Below are positions 1-25,900 of a DNA stretch of 64,000 bases, in pieces. Origin of the DNA: Spodoptera frugiperda (Eukaryota > Arthropoda > Insecta > Lepidoptera > Noctuidae). The notes under the pieces were generated by a model, which worked only from the letters and a program-made list of their open reading frames with translations, was not told the DNA's origin and did not search any database. The position numbers and the translations under genes are program-made. The stretch spans positions 1,240,001 to 1,304,000 of the forward strand of contig NC_064233.1 of the NCBI RefSeq assembly GCF_023101765.2, given 5' to 3'. Position 1 is the stretch's first letter. Every line of letters starts with the position of its first letter.

Positions 1-2
1 AC

Positions 3-14940
<14,938 letters not shown>

Positions 14941-15424
14941 CCCTGCCAGAGGTAAGTAGACCTCAACCACTCAATTCATTAATTTAAATAACTAAAACTT
15001 GTTTTGTGATTATAGCCAAAAAGTATAAATAAATATAGAAGGGTGAAATGTCAGTGCCATCACTGTACGGTGATGTAAAAAGTTTTTATAAGGATTTTCT
15101 AGATTATACAGCTAGTTTTCCCGGCAAAATTCGTACCGCCTCAAACATTTTGTTCATCACCTATTAAACCTTCCCTGGATTTCTTCCACAAATAATTCGT
15201 AAGACCATTTACCAAATATGGATATGATAGGATCACCTATAGCATTAAAGACTGATGACTGTTGATGAAGCGAAAAGATGAGTTCCATAGTCTCTACCAC
15301 CCCCATTTGCCAGGGGTGAGATTATGAATGTCTGTATGTATACAAGGTGGACAGACGATACCTGCTGAATATGAAGTGGGTCTTCCCTATTGTTGTCTCA
15401 TATACCCTCAGACGTAGATTAAGG

Positions 15425-15535
15425 CCGCAATAGAACCGCTGGATACAGGTCGCTTCCAACCGGCCTATCTAGACGTCATTGGGAGGAGGCCTATGTTCAG
15501 CTATGGGCGTCTTATGGCTGATATGACGATGTAAT
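15425..15535 (+). pseudogene. 3' remnant of an RTE-type LINE between genes A and B
   Basis: CTGGATACAGGTCGCTTCCA, GGAGGCCTATGTTCAG and ATGGCTGATATGACGATG are the usual end of RTE LINE coding sequence and tail. It lies between two direct repeats of about 30 bp (AAAGACTGATGACTGTTGAT at about 15247 and a near copy at about 15580). The rest of 14941-15850 shows nothing else I recognise. Confidence 0.6.
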
Positions 15536-15850
15536 GAAGGGCCAAATTAAAAATACCATTAACCGATGACCATGCATGGAAAGACTGATGTCTGTTGATA
15601 AAGCGAAAAGTTATCGACTGATGAATTTCCTTGGTTTCCTTGAAAATGCGCCCTAAACGTATAGTGCACTTTGGGACATGCCATAGAGGACAATAATGCA
15701 GTAACAAGTTCTTTGAGCATGTTCTATACTTATTATACTCTTTGGGCGCGTCACAAAATGTCAGATATATTGTCAATAACATGATTTAACATTGCGATGT
15801 TTACCCAAAGAATAATATAAGTATAGTGGAATGATTACCAAATCGAAGAG

Positions 15851-15886
15851 TATATAAGTAGTACCAAATAAACAAACTCCTCAAGT
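15851..15886 (+). promoter_or_regulatory. TATA box and initiator of gene B
   Basis: TATATAAG at 15851-15858 is followed at the usual distance by TCAAGT at 15881-15886, close to the arthropod initiator TCAKTY. A start near 15883 gives a 5' UTR of about 72 bases before the ATG at 15955. Confidence 0.5.
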
Positions 15887-15954
15887 CCTCAAGTGCAGTA
15901 CAAGAGATTATGCTTTAAATTGTAAAGTGGTCAACAAACCCCCCTTTTGGGGCG

Positions 15955-18900
15955 ATGTTGGTCGGTGTGGTGTTGTGCCTATTGGCCAGGGTGCCTGAAC
16001 AGCTGGCCAGGGAAGATGAAGAGTATGATGCTTACGATTTCTACGGTAATAGCGTTGAAGGTGAGGTATTAAGTGGAACCTGGTATATTATCATCATCAT
16101 CATCTACTTCTTCTCCTCTAATAAAATCTTCAGATTTATTTCATTGCAGGAGCCAAAACAGTCATTCATTTCCCTAGGACGCACCCGACTTCAATGTTCC
16201 GCTGTTTTCATGGTTGTATCTACTGTAGATCCTGGTGCACAGGAGTAAGCTTGCAGCGGTATGGGAGGTTGAGGCGAGCTTGTCCCATATATCATCATCT
16301 ACAGTTGGAAGACATGCAATGCTAGAGAAAAGGCCTCCCTCTTAGCGGGCTTTTCCACCAGTGATGTGTTTTGCTACGTTGCTGTGGATGCGTTTGGTTT
16401 CATTGGTTTCCAATCATATTCATTTGTACACATAGCTTAGCACTCGGATTCAGCTATGTTATGTATTTTTGAGCATGAGCGGTGGCGATTGCTTACCATC
16501 ATAATGATTAATGTTCTAGAAACTGCAGTTCCCTCGACAGCGTTTCAAGATGAAGGTCGGATAAAAAGGAATAAAGGAGCAGATGATATGCGAAGCCAAT
16601 ACGAGAGTATCGATGAGAAGGCAGAGACAGGTACATTCACACATCATTGAGTAGTAAACGAACAGACGGATCACCTGATGGTAAGCAATCGCCGCCGCCC
16701 ATGGACACTTGAAACACCAAAGGCGTTACACGTGCGTTGCTGGCTTTTTGGGAGTTAGGAATTTAAGGGTTGTTGTGGAATCGGGGATTGGGAAGATTGG
16801 AAAGGGGTAACCTCACTCACACAACGAAACACAACGCAAATCTGTCATCACTGACGGCTCCGAAGCTGGTTCCTAAAGACCAGATGCTGATAATGGCCAC
16901 AGAGATAGTTTCAACGAGGTATAACCCCAATGCTTGTCTAATTCTCTTTAAAGCTAGCCCTAAAAAATAAAGTTGGTTGGTTAGGACACAGTGGGCCAGT
17001 GGTCCCAACTAGAGCAACGGTGGACAAACTTCGTTTTGTGGAAGATTCTAACCCACCTATCGATCAACGGTATTCAAGTATTTATTGCATCCATAATGTA
17101 CACAGGTGTTGGAAAATATAGTATTTAGTCACAATTATGGACCCTGTCGGGCACAGCAAAATATAAAATTCGTAGGAGAGGGGAAGGGTACAAATATTTC
17201 ATTTATAACTGCCATCTATCTCTCTACGCCATGCTCTAAGGAATTATTTTTATATGATGTTCCCAGATAATCTACTCGTACGTCCTTTGCGAACAGAAAG
17301 CCAAGAATCTTTGGAAAAACAATCAACTCACAAAGAATATACCGACATTTATGAATACATCGACAGAACGGATAACACACAGGACTGGCAAACAGTAGAC
17401 AATGGAGACACGACGTTACAAGGGTACCTCACTGAGGTCACCCGTCAGAATTGGAAACCTTATACAGCTCAAAAGTGGCAACCTGAAGCTAAAGACGCAA
17501 CTCCAGCAACAGCTTCCACAATCCAGCAACAGACTCCAACCATTGATGTCATGCTCCGGAACACTGATGTACTACAGCCCTCTACCCTAATAGAGACTAT
17601 CCACCAGAGTCACTCCACAGACTGTGTGGAACGATGGAAGCATATCTGGCCTGATGGTGGTAGCCCCTATTCTACCAATGTCAATAAATGGGACGCACAC
17701 GCTCACCGTATTCCCAACAAGTGGTTGTCTAACCATGTGATTCACGAAAATGTTGTAAGTTTAATGGGACAAGCATTATTTCATAAATTCCCTTCCCTCC
17801 CTTAATAATATTAAGAAAATCTATAATCGATAGTGGTTTTTTTTATGAAACACTAGTTTTGTGTACGAGCAGAAGTATCACCTGATGGTAAGCAATCGAC
17901 GCCGCCCATGACGCCTCTGGTATTTCAAGTGCGTTGCCGGCTTTTGCGGGTTAGGAATTTAAGAGTTCAGGAATTGGGAATAGAATTGGCGAGCATGTGT
18001 GTGCGACGGGCTTCAATGTTTATCAAAATCAGCCCATGTCTGTCTGTCTCCAAAAGCATACCATGTTTTATCTTCAGCCTCTCCACTTGTGAAAAGATGA
18101 ACTTCCTTCACATACAAGTAGATTGTAAAGGTTTCTCGACTAATTATCCTAAACAAGACATTAAATTAGGCCACTGACGCGGAGCGGGGCGGAGAGGAGC
18201 TTAGCGGTGCACGAATTGACCAATCACTATACTCGAAATCTCCACTCCGCTTCAATGGAAAAGATTTCGAGCATAGTGATTGGTCAATACGTGCACCGCT
18301 AAGCTCCTCTCGGCCGCTCCGCCGCTTATGGCTTTACCTAACCAGGTGACACCAGATGATAGCAGCAAATGGCCGCCGACTCGATGGTCACCGCTTGAAG
18401 ACCAACGTTGGCGCTCTAGTGAGGATGATAATAGACTAAAGGTAATTTTCCACGATGGGTCTCTTGACAAATGCATGCAACCTTCACAAATAATAGGCGG
18501 TCCACAGATGATAAGTGCTAGCATCTTGCTTAGATACATTGAAAACTGAAGATCATCCAATGAGTTCTCTTGCCATGGGTGAGGCGAGAGGGAGAATCAG
18601 ACTCTTACTGACTAAAAACCACCCCGTTCATACTCCTGCTCTTTGAACCGGAGCCCCGGTAACACACAAGGTAGTCCCCAGCTCCGAGTTGCAACTGTCC
18701 ACCTAACGGCAACGTTAATTCCTATCGTTTTTGACGAATGCGTGAATTCGTCATTGCATGCATTTATTCAGGAATGCTAGTCTAGCTAGTCCACTACTGG
18801 ACTCTGGTATTTATCATATACAAAAGATGCTTTTAAGTGTGAAGTCCTCATATTACTCGAGTAGGAGTCACCATATTTAAGAGGTTGAAATCATCCAATG

Positions 18901-21900
18901 GCTCCTCCCGTTTTGGGAGAGGTAGTGGCAGACTCTAACTGACTAAACACCACCACGTTCCTTCTCCTGCATCCAACTGAAGCCACCGTAACCCGTTAAG
19001 CCGTAAATTCTACCGCGGCTCCGGAGTCACCATCACCTAATATTAGGTTCTTCCTTAATGCTTTGGCAGTTTGTTGGTTGAATTACAATTAAAATGATGA
19101 GCACAGGTTCTTCGCATGCCAGGTACACACAACTGTGAAATACAACGAGGAAGACATCGCGATGGAAGTGCGAAAGATGATACAACACTGGAACCCAGAC
19201 TCCACTGAAGATGGTCAAAGTTTAAGCTCCACAGACGGTGACCAAACTTGGAATACTGATTTGGACTTCCAACACTGGATGGCCAATTTGGATTCTCTAA
19301 CTTTGAGAACCATTCGTTGGCAGCTAACACCTCACACCAAACATTGGGTGACCAGTGTTGGCCAACATTGGAACACAGTGAGTTTGAAATATTTTTATCG
19401 TATTCGCTTTCAACTTCCTCGTTTGCCGTCTAGTCGGGCAAAATAGTGCTGGGTGTTTTTCGGATTTTCGAAATTTTCTCAGTAGCAGCACGCAGTCTGG
19501 ATATGTGCCCGGTATATGGCAATAGGGTCACCACCTGTTGTCACCACATGGGACTTACACCACAAATTGTGAAAAGTGGCAGTATAATAGTACAATGGCA
19601 TTACGTGCCATAATGTGCATCTTTGCTTATCCCTTCAGAGTAAAAGGCGTGACGATCACTTTTAACCGGCCAATCTGGTATCCTTATTAATGTTTCTTTT
19701 TTTTGTACTCTTTTTAATAATTGTGTATAACAAAAATTAATCTATCTATCTACCTATATATCTATTTAAATTTTTATTGTAGTTTCTACATAAAACCTTT
19801 TTCTTATATTATAATCCATTATCAAATGTAGAGTAATATGTTGAGGATATCCAACCTAACACATTTTTGGTCAACAGTATCAAGGAAGAAAGTTCGGTTT
19901 TACTGTTCCGGATAACGTAAAAGTTCCGGATGGCGTGACAGTCCCAGATGGCATAACTATTCCGGATAATATAACTATTCCGGATAACATAACTATTCCG
20001 GATAATATAACTTTTCCGGACAACATAACTATAAACGAGAATACAACAATTCCGGATAGCATCGTGTTACTAAACTTCACAGGATTGGTAAGTGGCCTTC
20101 TGCATACAGGTAAGACATGAATATATTTTCTTGACAGGATCTTCGGAAATATAGAAATACTATGGCACCTCATCATACCACCCTGCCGGTTTCCATCAGC
20201 ATTTTCAATGAAGCATCGGGTCCTCTAAATAAATATACCAACCTGTCATACTTACGGCACATCCCTAGGGAGACGAAACAGACTGGAATGGGAATATCAT
20301 TGAAATCAAACCACTTTAATGCATCCATAGTGTACAGTGTGGTCTACAATTTTATACAGTAATATGTTCCAACTATGGGCCCTATTGGGCACCGCAAATG
20401 TTGTTAGTCTATGTACATAATGTTGATTACATTCTCTAAACCAACACAATAATATATAAAGATACTTTATTTCAGTTCAGAGCGTTATCATCATTATAAT
20501 ATGTATTTCTTTCACAATAAATACGACAATGCTTTGGATTATTTTGCAATTTTGTTAAAGATCCCGGTGACTACGGTCAGTACTATGGATAAGAAAGAAG
20601 AAAGCAAGCCTAAGAAGTCTTCTCGCCTCGACATAAAGGCGATTCTTGAAATCCTAGCGAATCTCACGGACGACTACGAGTGGAACCTCACCGAGGAATT
20701 CAACAAGACGCTGATAGAGTAAGCATCAAGTCAGCATGACCTTTTTTTGAGGAGGAAAATCATCCAATGACTCCTCTCGCCTTGGGCGAGGCGAGAGGGA
20801 GTGTCAGTCTCTTACTGACTAAAAACCACCCCGTTCCTACTCCTGCGTTTCGAGTCGGAGCCCCGGTAAGCCCGCTAGGTAGTCCGCAGCTCCGGATCAG
20901 GCATCAGCCCTACTGGGCCTCATCTGTGGTGGTCTGATGGCTCTTTGAGGCGCCATCAAGCCGCACGCACGGGTCTGGTTCTGTTCGGGCGGCGAGCTAC
21001 CCTTGCTCGCCCTCCGCAGGCTCGCACAAGTCAGCTTGGCCTAGCATGGAGTTGTGTACGAGTGCGTGAACCCTTACTCTTGTCCTCAGGTCCGGTGTCC
21101 CGCTGTGTCCCACGCCCACCGAGCCGCCCACCACCACCACCTTGCCCGAAATCTACGACTTCTCCAAGTCCCCCGTCGTCAGCAAGGTACGTCTCCAGGG
21201 TCCAGCTCGGTAGTGCAGCTAGTCCTGACCTGACCGTGTCCCGCACTGTCCAGTGCTTCGTCTGCGGGCTGACCACCACGGAGATCCCGCGCAGCGCGCA
21301 CTGTGCTGACGCGTTCGGCGGAGACTTCCTGCCGCTGGCGCCCGTCGACGCCCGCTCCCGGAGCCACATCGCCTCCTTCAGGAAGTATTGCCGGCGCATG
21401 GACGTGTAGGTATACCTGATGCTGTTAATAACATAAGTACAAGGTCTGGGAAATGATGGAAATGGGTGTTCCTCAAGGTTCAATATTGAGCCCTTTCCCA
21501 TTTTTACAAAATTTCATTTATCAGTAACACTATATATTTTTTTATGGGACAAGTCCGTTGCAACCTCCCAAAACCGCTGCAAAGCCAGGATCCTGGCTTA
21601 GATCTGTAGATTTACAGTAGATATTTACAACCATGAAAACACCGGAGTACTGAAATCCTCTCAGGGACTAATAGTAGTAGTCTAGTCTCAGGGACATGAA
21701 TAACTAGTCTTGGATTCCGTAACAAAATAAATCAGAAGATATCATTAGGGGAGAAGAAAATAAACGATAGTTTCCACTTAGTAACACTGTATCGTGATTT
21801 TTCTGATGACAACAGCTAATGAGCAGGTGGATCACTTGATAGGAAGCAATCGGCGCTGCCCGTTGACACCTGCAACACCGTAATAATTTAACTACACCTA

Positions 21901-22548
21901 GGCTGACTTCACTGATAGTTAGAGTGACGGATCATTATATTTAAGGCGTTTTCCAAGTATTTGTATGTATCTGGAGTAATTGGTGCCTGCCTCGTCCGCC
22001 CGCAGCCACAACTTCGTGGAGAACCCGCGGGAGCCGCGCTCCATCTACGGGCGGTTCACCGGCGGCTGCGCAGTCCGCTGGACGGACCTGTCGGGCGTGT
22101 ACACGCAGCGCACCTGCCGCGCCAAGTTCCGGCCGCTGCTGGGCAGGCACTTCGGCAGCAAGCGGCTGGCCAAGCTGGAGCTGGCGCTCGTAGTGGGTAC
22201 TAGATACACTGCATGGCTGCGTCGGTGTGTGCACACACAGCTACAGGGCTTGTGTTTCAGAACGTGAAGAACGGCTGCATCGCCAGCCCGATGGCGACGC
22301 TGCTGCCGCTGTCGCGCGGCATCTCGCTGTACGCGCGCTTCCACGCGTGCGTCTGCACGGGCAACTGGTGCAACCTGGCGCCGCCGCTGCACGTGTTGTG
22401 TTTTGTGTTCGTGCCTGTTCTGTGTTTGTTTTGGTTTCAGTTTTCAAGTGGTTTTGTTGCCAATTATTCCTGTGTTTTATTTTACAGAAGTATATATGTA
22501 GCTATATCAATCATGTCAACAATATGTAGTCTTAATGTTTCGTGTTAA
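15955..22548 (+). CDS. Secreted or GPI-anchored Ly6/uPAR-like protein with long stalk, paralogue B
   Basis: Eleven exons join in frame to 714 residues: 15955-16060, 16520-16630, 17267-17754, 18346-18441, 19123-19377, 19878-20087, 20561-20718, 21090-21186, 21254-21405, 22006-22189 and 22261-22548. The start follows a TATA/initiator pair and opens a signal peptide ([13 protein letters not shown]), then acidic YDAYDFYG. Exons 3-5 are rich in Trp, His, Asn and Thr. Exon 6 has hexapeptide repeats of the form IPDNIT. Exons 7-8 are nearly the same as the last two visible exons of gene A. Exons 9-11 hold ten cysteines beginning CFVC and ending CVCTGNWCN, the CxxC...CN layout of Ly6/uPAR (three-finger, quiver-like) domains. 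A hydrophobic tail after CN suggests a GPI signal, but it runs on for about 50 residues, so the true 3' end is uncertain. The donor at 22190 (GTAGTG) is weak and was chosen to keep frame. Ligand and role unknown. Confidence 0.75.
16120..16470. repeat. Repeat H and MITE-4 pieces in gene B intron 1
   Basis: 16140-16300 matches repeat H in reverse (CATGGTTGTATCTACTGTAG); 16350-16470 matches MITE-4 in reverse. Confidence 0.65.
16655..16855 (-). mobile_element. SINE-2 in gene B intron 2
   Basis: Reversed and 5'-truncated. From 17060 to 17170 is repeat K (GGACCCTGTCGGGCACAGC), seen again at 20320-20400. Confidence 0.7.
17870..17990 (-). mobile_element. SINE-2 fragment in gene B intron 3
   Basis: TCACCTGATGGTAAGCAATC to TAGGAATTTAAGAG. 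Confidence 0.65.
18179..18325. mobile_element. Palindromic element with 62-bp arms beside exon 4 of gene B
   Basis: The arm starting GCGGAGCGGGGCGGAG (18179-18240) is mirrored at 18263-18325 around a 22-bp loop. Its end is about 20 bases before the exon 4 acceptor. Confidence 0.8.
18545..19030 (-). mobile_element. Two LINE tails in gene B intron 4
   Basis: 18545-18695 and 18885-19030, same direction, with about 190 bases of unplaced sequence between. Confidence 0.7.
19440..19660 (+). mobile_element. SINE-1 in gene B intron 5
   Basis: Lacks the first part of the tRNA-like head; ends AAAAGGCGTGACGAT. Confidence 0.75.
20745..21030 (-). mobile_element. LINE tail, long copy in gene B intron 7
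   Basis: Same extent as 7335-7625. It makes the false ORFs around 20945-21500. Confidence 0.75.
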
Positions 22549-22564
22549 TGATTACCTGACTGTT

Positions 22565-22720
22565 TTTTTTACGGAGGGAAAATCATCCAATGACTTTTCC
22601 CGCCTTGGTTAAGGCGAGAGCGAGTGTCAGACTCTTACTAACTAAAAACCACCTCGTTCCTACTTCTGCTCTTCGAGCCGGAGCCCCGGTAACCTACTAA
22701 GTAGTCCGCAGCTCCGGAAT
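22565..22720 (-). mobile_element. LINE tail between gene B and AKR1
   Basis: Only repeat in the short spacer between the two convergent genes. Confidence 0.7.
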
Positions 22721-22918
22721 CCCGACCCAGTCCACTTAGCTAAACTTAACTTACATCTAAATACAGAGATTAAGAATGTAAGGGCTGTGTATGAACGAGT
22801 AAGAGACATCCTAGGTGTTTGAAAATTAGTTTAGGTATCTTATCATTAGTTGTCGAAAGTTCAAGGTTTGTAGTTTTGCCCTTCGTAGAGTAAAACACGT
22901 GGTAGACTAATGATATAA

Positions 22919-22924
22919 TTTATT
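22919..22924 (-). promoter_or_regulatory. Polyadenylation signal of AKR1
   Basis: AATAAA on the minus strand begins two bases after the TAG stop, so the 3' UTR would be very short. Confidence 0.5.
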
Positions 22925-22925
22925 A

Positions 22926-25900
22926 CTACTTTTTATGGAAGGGGTAGTACGGCGAGTCCTCCCACATGGTGACGGGTATAGTCCTGTAGTTCTTGTCGAA
23001 TGCCCTCATCAAGTCCCTCTCTCGCTGCGTCAGCTGGAAGTCGAACACTTCTATGTTCTCTCCAATTCGCTTCGGCGTCACTGACTTCGGGATCGGTATG
23101 ACGCCCAGTTCAATCTGCAAGGAAAATATTGTATTAACGCCATCTATCGGTGAGTAGCTGCAACTCAATGTAGGTACAGCGTGTTTCAGAAATGTAGTTG
23201 TTATAAACAATTTCTCGTGCCTAATACTTAAAAAAAATAGTTGTATGTAGCTTTAAGCACTTATTGTTAACTGAACGTGTACCTATACAAAATCGAAGCT
23301 CAATCGGTTGAAGATATCTGCTTAAAAATTCATTTGCAAGATGTCACTTCATACAAACATACATACACACACACACATTTCAAGTTGAATAATTGCTTGT
23401 AAAATATAACCTCAAACACTTACAAGATATCTCAGATTGACTTGCGCGATGGTCTTGTGGTACTTGTCGGAGATCTTCAGCAGGGTCTGGTTGTCGGTCC
23501 TGGGTGGGGGGGCGTTGGGAGCCGCCCGGTTGTGGAACAGGGAGCCGAAGGGCGTGTACCCCACCACCGCGATGCCGTGCTCCTTGCAGAACTTTATCAT
23601 CTGGGGCTGCTGCAGGTTCAGGTTCACCTGGAAAGCCAACAAAAATAACATAACAAAAAGGTTTTTTTTTATTTGAGCTCAAGCTTTTATTGGCTAAACA
23701 CCACCACATTTCTACTCTTGCATAGAGCCAAAGCCCCGATAACCTGTTAGGCGATCCGCAGTACGTTGATGAACGTAGAATTCTGCTTTTTTATATGATT
23801 CACGGAATTTTTCGGAAAATTTATCTGTACCGTAGGAGCAGTGAACGTGGCAAATATCTTTCCGCACGAAACAACTCATGCAAACTAAACGTGTTGACAA
23901 CATTTCGGCTCTATCGGATAAAGAAATCTGTTTCAAAATTTAGTTGCAGGATCCCACTTCACGTACACACACAAACACACACATACATACACACATTTTT
24001 GTTGAGGAGTGAAAATCATCCAATGACTTCTCTCGCCTTGAATGAGACGAGAGGTAGTGTTTGACTCTTACTGACTAAAATCTACCCCGTTCCTACTCCT
24101 GCTTTGAACCTGAGCCCCAGTGACCTGTTACGTTGTCCGCAGCTCCAGATCCGGATACATATACCTATACATTGCAAGTTAAAAAAAAACAACATCACGT
24201 CTTTTACCCCCAAAAGGGTAGGCAGAGGTGCATATTACGCCACGGAATGCTAATATACAGTGTACCTACACCCACTTTTCATCATTCGTGTTATAAGTCC
24301 CATGTAATAGCCTATTGCTATAGACCGGGCACAATTCCAGACTACGTGCTACTACTCAGAATTTTTTGAAAAACCGAAACCCAGTAATACTTTACCCGAC
24401 CCGGGAATCGAACCCGAGACCCCTGTCGCACTTGCGACCGATTGCAAGTTAAATAAAAGCATGTAACACATGTTATGTACCTCAATCTGCAGTACGGCAG
24501 GTTTGACAGTGGTCATGGTGAGGAGCCGGTCGAGCTGCGTGCGGTTGAAGTTGGACACGCCGATGGAGCGCGCCAGCCCCAGCACCTGCGCGTCTATCAT
24601 GCCCTTCCAGGTCTCCACGTAGTCCGTGTCGTAGTATGTGCCGTTTTCCTAAGGATTTTAATTTAAAAATGAGCACTTTACTTCATTCACGTACGTAGAA
24701 TTTCATTGTGGAGATGAGATTCTTTTTCCCCATGGAGTTTCCTGCTCGTTCTTCTCCATAGGAATCTACAATTTGGAACGAACAAATAGCTTCATATCAC
24801 TAGAGAACTGACCGAAAGACATACATTTTTAATATTTTTAATATTTGCTGTGATGTTCAAAAGTGCTTTCTTGGTCTATTTGAAATAAATAATTTTGACT
24901 TTGACTTTGACCACAACGCGACGCAAAAGGTGGAAGTTACTTAAAACTCATACCCATACCAAGGACTCACAGTATACCGACGTGACCAAAGCACTGTGTC
25001 AAACTGTGTGAGGTTATCCATGGCCCAATTCCCCAAATCGTCCCAAAGACTGACAACACCTTGTAACTCTCATTAGAATTTAAAACGGGACATTTACCAT
25101 GTTCATTAGTTTTTGCACAGTTATGACAGAGGTAGCGGTGGCGTTAGCACAAAACAAACTAGAAAGAAGGTAGACCGATTTGTCTGCTCATAAACATTCA
25201 CCCAGTACATAATTTAGTTCATCCATGATCATGGCGCTTGCAACAGTGCCGAAATATCGGAAACTCATAGACAGAAATAAACATGGTAAATATCCCGTCT
25301 TAAGTTCTAATGATAGAGCTAGTGACTTAGTAACCATGTCAGTTTAAAAACTTATAAAACTTGTAACTCCTCTGGTGTTGCGGGTGTCCATGGGCGGCAC
25401 CAATTGCTTACCATCAGGTGATCCACCTGCTTGTATAAAGTGGCTATACTTACATACTGTGCGATGGGCCAGTGTATCAGATAGAGGTCTAAATAGGTGA
25501 GGTTCAGTCTCGCGAGCGACTCCTTCAGGGCAGGGACCACATCCTTCTTGGCGTGGCGATCGTTCCATAGCTGGGAATATTGACAAGTAAAAGAAATATA
25601 AAACATAAATTTTACTATTTTTAGAACTTATAACGGGATATTTACCATGTTTATTAATTTTATCGAGTTTCCGATATTAAATTAATTTTACTTGTGTTAT
25701 AAAGGAAAAGTTACAGGTGAAAGTGTATCGTCACGCCTTTTATACCTTAAGGGGTAGGCAGATGTGATGATATGATGATGATGAGTGATGCGACATTACG
25801 GCACTTAATGATGCTATACAATGTACCCTAACTTTTCACGATTTGTGTCATCACACTTTTCACAATTTGCGTTATAAGTCCCATGTAATAGGGGTGAGCC

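Noticed and set aside
20945..21501. Frames of 154 and 156 codons on opposite strands
   Set aside because: The plus frame joins a LINE tail to exons 8-9 of gene B in the wrong frame; the minus frame is antisense to the same GC-rich exons.
21941..22447. Several GC-rich frames on both strands
   Set aside because: Shadows of gene B exons 10-11, whose frame is fixed by the cysteine pattern and splice phases.
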